Positions 17,273 to 25,426 of a stretch of DNA of 64,000 nt are shown in pieces (the first letter of the stretch is position 1; every line of letters begins with the position of its first letter). The stretch spans positions 186,001 through 250,000 of the forward strand of contig JAVJOG010000008.1 of NCBI GenBank assembly GCA_040216885.1. Direction: 5' to 3'. The translations under genes were made by a program, and so were the position numbers. The DNA is from Parvibaculum sp040216885 (lineage in GTDB: Bacteria > Pseudomonadota > Alphaproteobacteria > Parvibaculales > Parvibaculaceae). Under the pieces are notes generated by a model, which saw only the letters and a program-made list of their open reading frames with translations, was not told the origin of the DNA and ran no database searches.

Positions 17273-17908
17273 ATGGCCCCCACCCTTTACGACTTCACCG
17301 CCGCACCGAGCCCGCGCCGCGCGCGCATCCTTCTCGCCGAAAAAGGCATTGCGCATGAGACCGTGCAGGTCGATCTGATGAAGGCCGAACAACTGGGCGA
17401 TGCCTACAAGGCGATCAACCCGTCCTGCACGGTGCCGGCGCTGAAGCTCGAGAGCGGCACGGTGTTGACCGAAAACATCGGCATCGCCGCCTGGGCCGAC
17501 GCCGTAAAGCCCGAACCGGCATTGCTCGGTTCGACACCGGAGGAAAAGGGGCTGGTGCTTTCGTGGAACGCACGCATCGAGTTCGACGGCTTCATGCCGA
17601 TCGCCGAAGTGCTGCGCAACACCTCGAAGGGCATGGTCGGCCGCGCGCTGCCGGGCCCGCTCGACCTGCCGCAGATTCCCGAGCTTGCGGCGCGCGGCGC
17701 GCAGCGCCTGACGCGCTTTTTCGACATGCTGGACGAACGTCTGAAGGGCCGCGACTTCGTCGCCATCGACCGCTATTCCTTCGCCGACATCACGGCGCTG
17801 GTTTGCGTCGATTTCGCCAAATGGGTGAAACACGAACCGAAGCCGGAACATGCCGATCTTCTGCGCTGGCACGCTGCAGCGTCGGCACGGCCGAGCGCCA
17901 AGGCCTGA
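17273..17908 (+). CDS. Glutathione S-transferase family protein
   Basis: Cytosolic glutathione transferase-like protein of 211 residues. The N-terminal thioredoxin-fold domain (about 1-78) has PSPRRARILLAEKGI in place of the active-site region, the cis-proline turn TVPALKLE, and the glutathione-binding TENIGIAAW. The helical C-terminal domain contains the conserved DRYSFADITALV N-capping motif. ATG 17273 is chosen because GAGGAAA lies just upstream; ATGs at 17240 and 17255 are less likely. The substrate is unknown, and the neighbours (tRNA, B12 locus) do not inform. Confidence 0.85.
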   Translation: MAPTLYDFTAAPSPRRARILLAEKGIAHETVQVDLMKAEQLGDAYKAINPSCTVPALKLESGTVLTENIGIAAWADAVKPEPALLGSTPEEKGLVLSWNARIEFDGFMPIAEVLRNTSKGMVGRALPGPLDLPQIPELAARGAQRLTRFFDMLDERLKGRDFVAIDRYSFADITALVCVDFAKWVKHEPKPEHADLLRWHAAASARPSAKA

Positions 17909-17967
17909 GCCCATGCTGAAACCGTCGGTTTGACTTCACACTCTCCCGTCTTATGATGCGCCCGCTC

Positions 17968-18183
17968 GATGGTTCCGGGCTTTCGTCCCTTGCGGCGGAG
18001 GTCTGGAGGCAAGAGGGAACAGGGTGAGGCTTCGCGTGAAGCCGATGCCCTGGCTGCCCCCGCAACTGTAAGCGGCGAGGCCGCGTTCCACCTATGTCAC
18101 TGGCGCAGCGCTCTTTCGGGAGTGGCGGCCGGGAAGACGGAACGAGGCCGACGACCCGCGAGCCAGGAGACCTGCCACCGGGT
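17968..18183 (+). ncRNA. Cobalamin (B12) riboswitch
   Basis: The leader contains the conserved core of the adenosylcobalamin riboswitch in order: GGTTCCGGGC near the 5' end, AAGAGGGAA, CCCCGCAACTGTAAGCGG, CACTGG, GGGAAG, and the 3' B12 box region AGCCAGGAGACCTGCC. It lies in the leader of a TonB-dependent receptor gene, the usual target. Boundaries are approximate. Binding of cobalamin should lower expression of the receptor. Confidence 0.93.
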
Positions 18184-18260
18184 TCGTCATCTGCCGAGGG
18201 CCGGGGTGCGCCAGCGGGACGGTTGCGCCCGCATTCGTTCTCGTCCGGGCCTTTCCGTTT

Positions 18261-18318
18261 CCTGTCTTTCCCCTTCTCCCGGCGCCATGCGGCCGGGGTT
18301 GGCCGCGCCAGAGACAGG
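18261..18318 (+). promoter_or_regulatory. Hairpin before btuB, candidate riboswitch expression platform
   Basis: Outer arms CCTGTCT (18261-18267) and AGACAGG (18312-18318), with a perfect inner stem GCGGCC/GGCCGC (18289-18294, 18301-18306). The 3' arm holds the only purine-rich AGGG before the ATG at 18331, so the hairpin could hide the ribosome-binding site. There is no T-run, so translational rather than transcriptional control is the better guess. Inference from pairing only. Confidence 0.5.
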
Positions 18319-18330
18319 GCATCTATTCAA

Positions 18331-20322
18331 ATGAAAAACGCAAGCCGGGCGGTTTTTGCCGCTCTCCTCCTACCCGTTTTCGCGGCGGGCGCCGCGCAAG
18401 CGGACGAAACAAATGTCGCGCCCGAAGTGCTGGTGTCGGCGGGCATTGAGCCGCTGCCGACAAAACAGGTCGCCAGCTCCTTCACGATCGTGACGGCCGC
18501 GGACATAGAGACCTTTCAGTATCGCGACGTTGTAGACGCACTGAAAACTGTGCCGGGTCTGCATGTGGTGCAGTCAGGCTCGCGCGGTTCGCAGACGTCG
18601 ATCTTCACGCGCGGCGCCAGTTCCAATCAAACGCTGGTGATGGTCAACGGCCTGCCGATCAACGACCCGGCCTCGCCGGGCGGCGCCGCCAATCTCGCCA
18701 ATATCCCGCTCGACAATGTGGACCGGATCGAAGTCGTGCGCGGGCCGCAATCGGCGCTTTACGGCAGCCAAGCGATGGGTGGCGTCGTCAACATCATCAC
18801 GAAGACGGGCAACGAGTCGCCCGTGACGACGCTTCGCATCGAAGGCGGAACGCTCGGCACGCTCAATACGCATGCGAATACCGGTGGTAAGGCAGACAAC
18901 GTCGACTATTTTCTCTCGCTCTCGCGTGAAGCGACCGACGGTTCGGATGTCACGCCGGTCCGGCTTCGTGACGCGCGCGGCAAGGAGAAGGACGGCAACG
19001 AGGTCGTCTCCGCCTCCGGCCGCATCGGCGCAAAGCTCAATGCACATCTGAGCGTCTCCGCCTTTGTTCAGTACACGGCGTCCGACACCGACATCGACGA
19101 TGACGGTGCGACGGCCGGGTTCGTGCCGGTATTCCAGAACTTCGACAGCACCTACGAGTCGAAGCGCCTGCAGACCTCGGGCGAGATATCCGGACGGTTT
19201 CTCGACGGCCGATGGCGTCCGCGGCTCTCGGTCGGCGTCACGCAATACAAGTCCGATCTCACCGACAATCCCGACCCCGGCGGGTCGATCTATCTCGCCA
19301 ATGTTGAATACAAAGGCCGGGCACTGCAGACGCGTTTCGAAAATGCGCTCGACGTTCATCCGCAGCACTTGCTGACCTTCGGCGGCAGCTATACGCGGGA
19401 CGACTACTCGTCGAACGGGTTGCGCGACTTCGGCGGTTTCGTCGTCACATCGGCGTCGGACGCCGACACCGACGCATTCGCGGTCTATATGGCGGACCAC
19501 ATGAACTTTGGCGAGCGTTTCTTCGCCACGGTCAGCCTGCATCACGACATGCCGGACGATTTGAAGAACCACACCTCGTACACAATCGCGCCGGGCTACG
19601 ACCTCCCGGAGACGGATACGCGCCTCACCGCGAGCTACGGCACCGGCTTCAAGACGCCGTCGCTCTATCAGCGCTTCGGCAGCGAGTTCAGCGCCTTTCT
19701 CGGCTTCCCGGCCGGGCAATATACCGGCAACCCCAACCTCAAGCCGGAGAAGAGCCGCGGCTGGGAAGTGGGGATCGAGCAGGGATTTGCCGGCGGAAAA
19801 GCGCGCGCCGGCGCGACCTGGTTTGAAAACCGTGTCAAGGACGCCATCGAAATCATCTTCGACCCGCTCACCGGCGATTCCACCGCCGCCAATCTCCAGC
19901 GTTTCGATGTCAAAGGCCTCGAGAGCTTCATCGAAATCAATCCGACAGAGCGGCTGACCGCGCGCATCGACTACACATGGATGTCGCTCGACACCAACAC
20001 CACTGCCGTCGTCGGCGCCCTGACGCGGCGTCCGCGCCACGAGATCGGTTTCACGACAAGCTGGCTTCCGTTTGATGGCACGGTCTTTTCGGCCAATGTC
20101 CAATGGGTCGATCCCGACCGCGACATTCCGCGCGACGGCTTCGGCTTCTATATCTACCAGGCGCCCTACACCGTCGTGAATGTCGCGGCTTCGCATCGGC
20201 TGACAGAAAGCATGCAGTTAACCGCACGGATCAACAACCTGCTCGACAAAACCTATGAACCGGCGCATGGCCTCGAAGCGCCCGGCATCGAGGCGCTTGC
20301 TGGTATCGCCTTCTCGTTCTGA
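18331..20322 (+). CDS. btuB: TonB-dependent vitamin B12 receptor BtuB
   Basis: Outer-membrane receptor of 663 residues that imports cobalamin with TonB energy. Signal peptide to about residue 26 (..AAQA), TonB-box-like PEVLVSA at the mature end, a plug domain with VVDALKTVPGLHVVQSG and ALYGSQAMGGVVNIIT, then the barrel ending IAFSF. The cobalamin riboswitch upstream makes the substrate firm. ATG 18331 starts the signal peptide; upstream in-frame codons lie within the riboswitch RNA and are not used. The gene stands alone; no btuCDF or cob genes lie beside it, and the next gene is convergent. Confidence 0.9.
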   Translation: MKNASRAVFAALLLPVFAAGAAQADETNVAPEVLVSAGIEPLPTKQVASSFTIVTAADIETFQYRDVVDALKTVPGLHVVQSGSRGSQTSIFTRGASSNQTLVMVNGLPINDPASPGGAANLANIPLDNVDRIEVVRGPQSALYGSQAMGGVVNIITKTGNESPVTTLRIEGGTLGTLNTHANTGGKADNVDYFLSLSREATDGSDVTPVRLRDARGKEKDGNEVVSASGRIGAKLNAHLSVSAFVQYTASDTDIDDDGATAGFVPVFQNFDSTYESKRLQTSGEISGRFLDGRWRPRLSVGVTQYKSDLTDNPDPGGSIYLANVEYKGRALQTRFENALDVHPQHLLTFGGSYTRDDYSSNGLRDFGGFVVTSASDADTDAFAVYMADHMNFGERFFATVSLHHDMPDDLKNHTSYTIAPGYDLPETDTRLTASYGTGFKTPSLYQRFGSEFSAFLGFPAGQYTGNPNLKPEKSRGWEVGIEQGFAGGKARAGATWFENRVKDAIEIIFDPLTGDSTAANLQRFDVKGLESFIEINPTERLTARIDYTWMSLDTNTTAVVGALTRRPRHEIGFTTSWLPFDGTVFSANVQWVDPDRDIPRDGFGFYIYQAPYTVVNVAASHRLTESMQLTARINNLLDKTYEPAHGLEAPGIEALAGIAFSF

Positions 20323-20337
20323 ACGGCGCACAAACAC

Positions 20338-20370
20338 AAAAGGCGCGGGGATCGCTCTCCGCGCCTTTTT
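20338..20370 (+). terminator. Rho-independent terminator after btuB
   Basis: Stem AGGCGCGG/CCGCGCCT (20341-20348, 20359-20366), extended by three A-T pairs, loop of ten bases, then TTTTT. The A-run on the 5' side gives the minus strand a T-run as well, so it may also end transcription of the convergent enoyl-CoA hydratase gene. Confidence 0.88.
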
Positions 20371-20386
20371 CATTCGGCACTGTCTC

Positions 20387-21235
20387 TCAGCGCCCAGTGA
20401 AATTCGCCGCACGCTTCTCGACGAAATGGGCGACGCCTTCCTTGAAGTCCGCGCTGCCGAAGCTCTTCTGCATTTCGCTGTCGCCGACCGCCAGCGCGTC
20501 GTTGAAGTTCTGGAACAGCGCCTTCCAGATCTGCGCCTTCATGATTGCCATGGAGCGCGGCGATACCGTGTTGGCCAGCATCTTTGCGTAGTCCATGACG
20601 TTGGCCATGAAATTTTCCTGCGGGAAGGTCTTGTTGACGAGGCCCATTTCGGCGGCCTCGGCGGCCGAGACCTTGCGCGCCGACATCAACAGGTCGAGCG
20701 CATGGGCCGGACCGACCAGATGCGGCAGCAGCCACGAGACGCCATGTTCGGCGATCAGCCCGCGGCTGGCGAAGGCAGTGGTGAATTTCGCCTCCGATCC
20801 GGCAAAGCGCATGTCGGCGTAGAGCGCGACGACGAGGCCGAGGCCGGCGGCGGGCCCGTTGATCGCGGCGATGATCGGCTTCTTCACCTGCATCAGATAG
20901 CCGAAGCGGCCGCCGTAATGCGGGCTGACATCGGGCCCGAGGCCGCTTGCAAAATCATACGTCTCCTCGCGTGCGGCGCTTGCCAGTTCGCGGTCTTCCC
21001 ATTTACCGGGCTTGATCGACTGCAGCAGGTTCATGTCGGCGCCGGCGCAGAAGCCGCGGCCCGCGCCCGTAATCACGATGACGCGCACTTCGTCGTCGGC
21101 AACGGCTTCGGCCATGGCGCGCTTCAGGCTCTTCTCCATCGCCGCCGTCCAGGCGTTGAGCTTGTCCGGACGGTTCAGCGTCACCAGCGCGGCGCGATCC
21201 TTCACCTCGTATGTCAGGTCTTCGTATCCGCTCAT
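20387..21235 (-). CDS. Enoyl-CoA hydratase/isomerase family protein
   Basis: Crotonase-fold protein of 282 residues, probably acting in fatty acid or related beta-oxidation. ALVTLNRPDKLNAWTAAM forms the first part of the CoA site; GAGRGFCAGADMNL and INGPAAGLGLVVALYADMRFA form the oxyanion hole region. The catalytic-position segment FASRGLIAEHGVSWLLPHLVG has Glu followed by His-Gly, as in many enoyl-CoA hydratases. ATG 21235 has a strong GGGAGGA 5 bases upstream. It is divergent from a second crotonase gene 107 bases away. The substrate is unknown. Confidence 0.87.
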   Translation of the reverse strand: MSGYEDLTYEVKDRAALVTLNRPDKLNAWTAAMEKSLKRAMAEAVADDEVRVIVITGAGRGFCAGADMNLLQSIKPGKWEDRELASAAREETYDFASGLGPDVSPHYGGRFGYLMQVKKPIIAAINGPAAGLGLVVALYADMRFAGSEAKFTTAFASRGLIAEHGVSWLLPHLVGPAHALDLLMSARKVSAAEAAEMGLVNKTFPQENFMANVMDYAKMLANTVSPRSMAIMKAQIWKALFQNFNDALAVGDSEMQKSFGSADFKEGVAHFVEKRAANFTGR

Positions 21236-21342
21236 TCTTTCCTCCCTCGATTTCGGCGTTTGTCTTTCATGGCCATGCCGTTTGGGCCAGTATAGGCAGA
21301 AGCGCACCGGCATTTCGAGATGTGCAGCGGGAGGACAAGAGG

Positions 21343-22149
21343 ATGGCCGAATTCAGCGAAATCCTGTTCGAGACGCCTGAGCCGCATATCGCGCGGGTGA
21401 CGCTCAACCGCCCGGCGCAGATGAACGCCTATACGACGCGGCTTTGCGAAGAGCTGGTCGAGGCGATCGAAACCTATCTGCGCGACGACGATCTGCGCTG
21501 CCTGATCCTGACCGGTGCCGGCCGTGGCTTCTGTTCCGGCGGCGACATCAGCGGTGCCGACGCGCATCATGCCGCGCTGATGGCGTCGCAACTTTCGCAT
21601 GGACGCGAGATGCGCGACGGCATGCACCGCGTGATCCTTGCGCTTTCCCGCCTCGACAAGCCGACCATCGCGATGATTAACGGGCCAGCCGTTGCGGGCG
21701 GGCTGACGCTGGCGCTTTCCTGTGACCTGCGCATCGCCGCCGACACCGCGAAACTCGGCGACACATCGGGCCGCTTCGGATTGTTGCCCGACGAAGGCGG
21801 AGCGTGGCTCTTCCCGCGTTTCATGGGGCTCGACCTCGCCCTCAAGATGACGATGCTGGCGGAAGTCTACAGCGCCGAGGAGGCGGAAGATCTCGGCCTC
21901 GTCACCGAGGTCGTGCCGGCCGCCGATCTCGAGGCCCGCGTGATGGAGCTTGCCCGTGAATTCGCGCTGCGGGCGCCGCTGGCCGTCCGGCTCGCCAAAT
22001 CGATGATGATGCGCGGCCAGAGTCTCGCCCTCGAACAATCGCTGGGCGACGCCGCGTTGTCGGTAATGATCGCCAATCCGAGCGCCGATGTGCGGGAGGG
22101 CGTGAAGGCCTTTTTCGACAAGCGGATGCCCAAATTCAAGGGCAAGTAG
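21343..22149 (+). CDS. Enoyl-CoA hydratase/isomerase family protein
   Basis: Second crotonase-family protein, 268 residues, divergent from the first. RVTLNRPAQMNAYTTRL, GAGRGFCSGGDISG and INGPAVAGGLTLALSCDLRIA mark the CoA-binding and oxyanion regions; SGRFGLLPDEGGAWLFPRF carries acidic residues at the catalytic position. GGGAGGA precedes ATG 21343. It shares about the same fold but little direct identity with its neighbour, so the pair looks like two distinct crotonases rather than a recent duplication. Confidence 0.87.
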   Translation: MAEFSEILFETPEPHIARVTLNRPAQMNAYTTRLCEELVEAIETYLRDDDLRCLILTGAGRGFCSGGDISGADAHHAALMASQLSHGREMRDGMHRVILALSRLDKPTIAMINGPAVAGGLTLALSCDLRIAADTAKLGDTSGRFGLLPDEGGAWLFPRFMGLDLALKMTMLAEVYSAEEAEDLGLVTEVVPAADLEARVMELAREFALRAPLAVRLAKSMMMRGQSLALEQSLGDAALSVMIANPSADVREGVKAFFDKRMPKFKGK

Positions 22150-22184
22150 GGCCAATCCTGCGACAAGATGGTCGAAAACCGGCC

Positions 22185-22214
22185 TTGGCGCGGCGGCGGC
22201 GGCGGCGCTAGACT
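22185..22214 (+). promoter_or_regulatory. Possible promoter giving a leaderless DUF2946 transcript
   Basis: TTGGCG at 22185, 18-base spacer containing a GGC trinucleotide run, then TAGACT at 22209-22214. The ATG at 22222 is only 8 bases on, so a transcript from here would have almost no leader. That fits the lack of a Shine-Dalgarno before this gene. Confidence 0.4.
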
Positions 22215-22221
22215 GCGCGGC

Positions 22222-22620
22222 ATGGGGTTAGCGGGCACACATAACATTGCACGGGGCAGGGTCCGGTTCGGGCCGTCGCATCTCATTGCGTTCCTTGCGC
22301 TCATCGCCCATATCGCCCTGCCGACGGCGCTGCAGATCGCGGGTCCGGCGACTCAGGGGCTGTTCGAAACGGTCATCTGCGCCGGTGGCGAAAACAAGAC
22401 CGTCTATATGGATGCCGAAGGCAATCCGGTCGAGCCCGCGCCCGCCGGCACATCGCATGATTGCAATTCCTGCCTGCATCATTGCGGCGCAATGCTCGCC
22501 TCCACGGTCGCACTCGCCACGCCCGGCTGGTCGCTGCCCGCGCTCGCCGCGCCGGTCCTGCGCATATTCGCCGGCGTCGTCGCGACGAACGTCCAGCCCC
22601 GCGCGCCGCCCGCCGCCTGA
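22222..22620 (+). CDS. DUF2946 family cysteine/histidine-rich protein of the copper locus
   Basis: A 132-residue protein with one hydrophobic N-terminal segment (HLIAFLALIAHIALPTALQI) and a later one (WSLPALAAPVL). Between them is a likely metal-binding motif, HDCNSCLHHCG. DUF2946 proteins often sit beside TonB-dependent receptors for copper, as here. It may help sense or hand over copper at the membrane, which is inference. No good Shine-Dalgarno is seen. ATG 22168 would add 18 glycine/arginine-rich residues and seems less likely. The receptor gene starts 80 bases downstream. Confidence 0.66.
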   Translation: MGLAGTHNIARGRVRFGPSHLIAFLALIAHIALPTALQIAGPATQGLFETVICAGGENKTVYMDAEGNPVEPAPAGTSHDCNSCLHHCGAMLASTVALATPGWSLPALAAPVLRIFAGVVATNVQPRAPPAA

Positions 22621-22700
22621 CCTCACGACGATCCTCACCCGATTTTCGATTGCACGCCCCCGCGCTCGCGCGACAGGGCGCTTCTGTTCAGGCCGGTCTC

Positions 22701-24830
22701 ATGTCTTCTTTATCCGCATTCGTTCGCGGCGCCGCGGCGCTCGCCTTTCTTTTTGCCGTTTCGCCTTCGCTCGCCGACGGATTCGACCCCGTCACCGGCG
22801 TTCCGGTCATCACCGTTCATCCGGGCGGCATCGAAGGCGATGTCAGCGCGCTTTCGGGCATGCCGGCCGCGCCGCAACGCCCGGGCACTTTGACCGTGCC
22901 GGGCGTCACCGAAGCCCAGCATGAAATATCGCGCATTCCGGGTTCGGTCGCCGTGGTGCCGACGGCGCGCTATGAGGACACCTACGCACACAATCTCGAA
23001 GACGTGATGGATTTCACGCCGGGCGTTTATGCGCGCAAGCGGTTCGGCGCCGAGGTGCGGCTGTCGGTGCGCGGCTCGGGCCTCAGCCGGAATTTCCACA
23101 TGCGCGGCCTCGAAATCCTGCAGGACAGTGTGCCGTTCAACCTCGCCGACGGCGCCGCCGACTTTCAGGAGATCGATCCGCTGATCGCGCAACACATCGA
23201 AGTCTACAAGGGCGGCAACGGCTTGCGCTTCGGTTCGTCGACGCTGGGCGGCGCCATCAACATCGTCACGCCGACGGCCTGGACGGCGCCCGCCGCCAAT
23301 CTCGTCCGTATCGAGGGCGGTTCCTACGGCTCGGCGCGCATCCATGCACAGGCGGCGCGCGTCTACGGCACAACCGACATCTACGCCGCGATGACCGGCA
23401 ATCATGTCGACGGGTTCCGCGCGCAGGAAAAGGAAGAGAGCATTCGCTTCTCGGCCAATCTCGGCCACCGCTTCAACGACCGCGCCGAGACGCGCTTCTA
23501 TGTGATCTCCAACACGGTCGATCAGGAATTGCCGGGCACGCTGACCCTGCAGCAGGCGCGCCAAACGCCCGAGATGGCAAACCCGGCCAATGTCGCGGGC
23601 AATCAGCAGCGCAATGTCCGCTCGATCCGCGTCGCCAACAAGACGGCGCTCGATCTCGGCGACGGGGCGAAGCTCGAATTCGGCGGCTATGGCGGCTACA
23701 AGCGCCTCTATCACCCGATCTTCCGCGTGCTCGACCAGCGCGGTCCGGTCGCTGGCCTGTTCGCGCGCTACCGCGACGAGGGCACGCTTGCCGGGCACCG
23801 CAACGTGCTGACTGTCGGCAGCGATGTTTCGTGGGGCGAAGTCGACGCCAAACAATATGCCAACCTCGCTGGCTCGCGCGGCGCGCTGCTGGCTTCCGGC
23901 AAGCAGGAATCGATCAATCTGCGCCTTTATGCCGAGAACCAGTTTTATGTGACGCGGACGGTCGCGCTTGTCGGTGGCGCGCATGGCATCTATTCGGAGC
24001 GCAAGTTCACCAATCATCTGGTGCCGGCACAGAGCGACGCAGCTTATTTCAGCACCGTCAGCCCGAAGGCCGGCCTGTTGTGGGACTTTGCCGCCAACGC
24101 GCAGGCCTTCGCCAATGTGTCGCGCAGCTACGAACCGCCGACCTTTTCCGAACTGGTGCAGGGCGGCGTTTTCCGGTTCGTGCCGCTCGATCCGCAACGC
24201 GGCGTCACCGCCGAGATCGGAACGCGCGGCGCAACGAAGACCGTCGCCTGGGATCTGACGCTCTATCGCGCCTGGGTCGAGGACGAATTGATCGGCTACA
24301 CGCCGGGCGGCGGCATTCCGGCGGCGACCTTCAATGCCGGCGACACGATCCATCAGGGCGTCGAAGCGTCGCTGACCTTCGACGTCGCTTCCGCCACCGG
24401 ACTGACGCTTGCCGATGGCGCGCGACTGCTCCTGGAACAGGCGTACACGTATAGCGACTTCGCGTTCGACGGCGATCCCGTCTACGGTTCCAACAAGCTT
24501 GCCGGCATGCCGCCCCATGTCTATGCGGCGGCGCTGCGCTATCGCTCGGGATCGGGCTGGGACGTCGCGCCGAAACTCGAATGGGTGCCGGATGGCGGCT
24601 ATGTCGACTATGCCAACCGTATGGAAGCGCCGGGCTATGCGACCGTCGGCCTCGATGGCGGCATCGACATCATGCCGGGCACCCGGCTTTTCTTCGACGC
24701 GCGCAACCTCACCGGCAAGCGCTACGTTTCGACCTACAACACCATCACCGATGCAGCGCTTGCACCCGCCAATGTCTTCTATCCGGGCGAGGGGCGCAGC
24801 TTCTTTGCCGGTGTGAAAGTCGCCTTTTAG
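22701..24830 (+). CDS. TonB-dependent receptor, probably for copper or a copper complex
   Basis: Outer-membrane receptor of 709 residues: signal peptide to about residue 26 (..SPSLADG), an N-terminal extension, a plug (VMDFTPGVYARKRFGAEVRLSVRGSG, in parts, then GSSTLGGAINIVTP), and a barrel ending VKVAF. The substrate is inferred only from its neighbours: a DUF2946 protein before it and a YcnI-type copper-binding protein 10 bases after it. Siderophore uptake is the alternative. ATG 22701 begins the signal peptide; longer in-frame starts overlap the DUF2946 gene. The ribosome-binding site is weak. Confidence 0.82.
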   Translation: MSSLSAFVRGAAALAFLFAVSPSLADGFDPVTGVPVITVHPGGIEGDVSALSGMPAAPQRPGTLTVPGVTEAQHEISRIPGSVAVVPTARYEDTYAHNLEDVMDFTPGVYARKRFGAEVRLSVRGSGLSRNFHMRGLEILQDSVPFNLADGAADFQEIDPLIAQHIEVYKGGNGLRFGSSTLGGAINIVTPTAWTAPAANLVRIEGGSYGSARIHAQAARVYGTTDIYAAMTGNHVDGFRAQEKEESIRFSANLGHRFNDRAETRFYVISNTVDQELPGTLTLQQARQTPEMANPANVAGNQQRNVRSIRVANKTALDLGDGAKLEFGGYGGYKRLYHPIFRVLDQRGPVAGLFARYRDEGTLAGHRNVLTVGSDVSWGEVDAKQYANLAGSRGALLASGKQESINLRLYAENQFYVTRTVALVGGAHGIYSERKFTNHLVPAQSDAAYFSTVSPKAGLLWDFAANAQAFANVSRSYEPPTFSELVQGGVFRFVPLDPQRGVTAEIGTRGATKTVAWDLTLYRAWVEDELIGYTPGGGIPAATFNAGDTIHQGVEASLTFDVASATGLTLADGARLLLEQAYTYSDFAFDGDPVYGSNKLAGMPPHVYAAALRYRSGSGWDVAPKLEWVPDGGYVDYANRMEAPGYATVGLDGGIDIMPGTRLFFDARNLTGKRYVSTYNTITDAALAPANVFYPGEGRSFFAGVKVAF

Positions 24831-24840
24831 GGAAACGAAC

Positions 24841-25371
24841 ATGAAAAGAAGCATTCTGGCGGCTGCATTGATTGCGGCATTCACCGCACCCGCCGCCGCG
24901 CATGTGACGCTCGAAACGGGCGAGGCGCGGGCTGGTGGCTACTACAAGGCCGTTTTCCGCGTGCCGCATGGTTGCGACGGCGCGGCGACGACGCGGATTT
25001 CCATTCGCATTCCCGAGGGCGTCATCGCGGTCAAGCCGCAGCCGAAGCCGGGCTGGGTCGAGACGACGCGCATCGGCAAGTATGTGCAGACCTATGAGAA
25101 CCATGGCAAGACGCTCACCGCGGGCGTTGTCGAGGTAACATGGGAGGGTGGGCCGCTGGCCGACGATCGCTTCGACGAGTTCGCCTTCCATGCGAAGCTG
25201 CCCAACGACCCGGAGATCATGATGCTGTTCTTCCCCGTCGCGCAGACCTGCGAAAAAGGCGCAACGAACTGGGACGAAATAGCCATGCCCGGCACCGATC
25301 CGCACTCGCTCGCCCGGCCCGCACCCATGCTTCACCTCAGCCATGACGGGATGCCCGCGCATCATCATTGA
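24841..25371 (+). CDS. YcnI / DUF1775 family periplasmic copper-binding protein
   Basis: Exported protein of 176 residues with a signal peptide (MKRSILAAALIAAFTAPAAA) whose removal leaves histidine as the first mature residue (HVTLE). That histidine is the copper ligand known in YcnI. The domain runs to about residue 150 with conserved FRVPHGCDGAATTRI and PGW; the tail ends in three histidines. It lies directly after a TonB-dependent receptor, fitting capture of incoming copper in the periplasm. The initiating ATG follows the receptor stop by 10 bases. Confidence 0.85.
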   Translation: MKRSILAAALIAAFTAPAAAHVTLETGEARAGGYYKAVFRVPHGCDGAATTRISIRIPEGVIAVKPQPKPGWVETTRIGKYVQTYENHGKTLTAGVVEVTWEGGPLADDRFDEFAFHAKLPNDPEIMMLFFPVAQTCEKGATNWDEIAMPGTDPHSLARPAPMLHLSHDGMPAHHH

Positions 25372-25426
25372 TGCCGCCGCTTGCCGATCTGCTAGTCTTC
25401 TCCCCTCAACCGAGGGGAGAAGACGC

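Noticed and set aside
20387..22149. Recent tandem duplication of enoyl-CoA hydratase genes
   Set aside because: The two proteins share family motifs but differ in the catalytic segment and throughout, and they are divergent.
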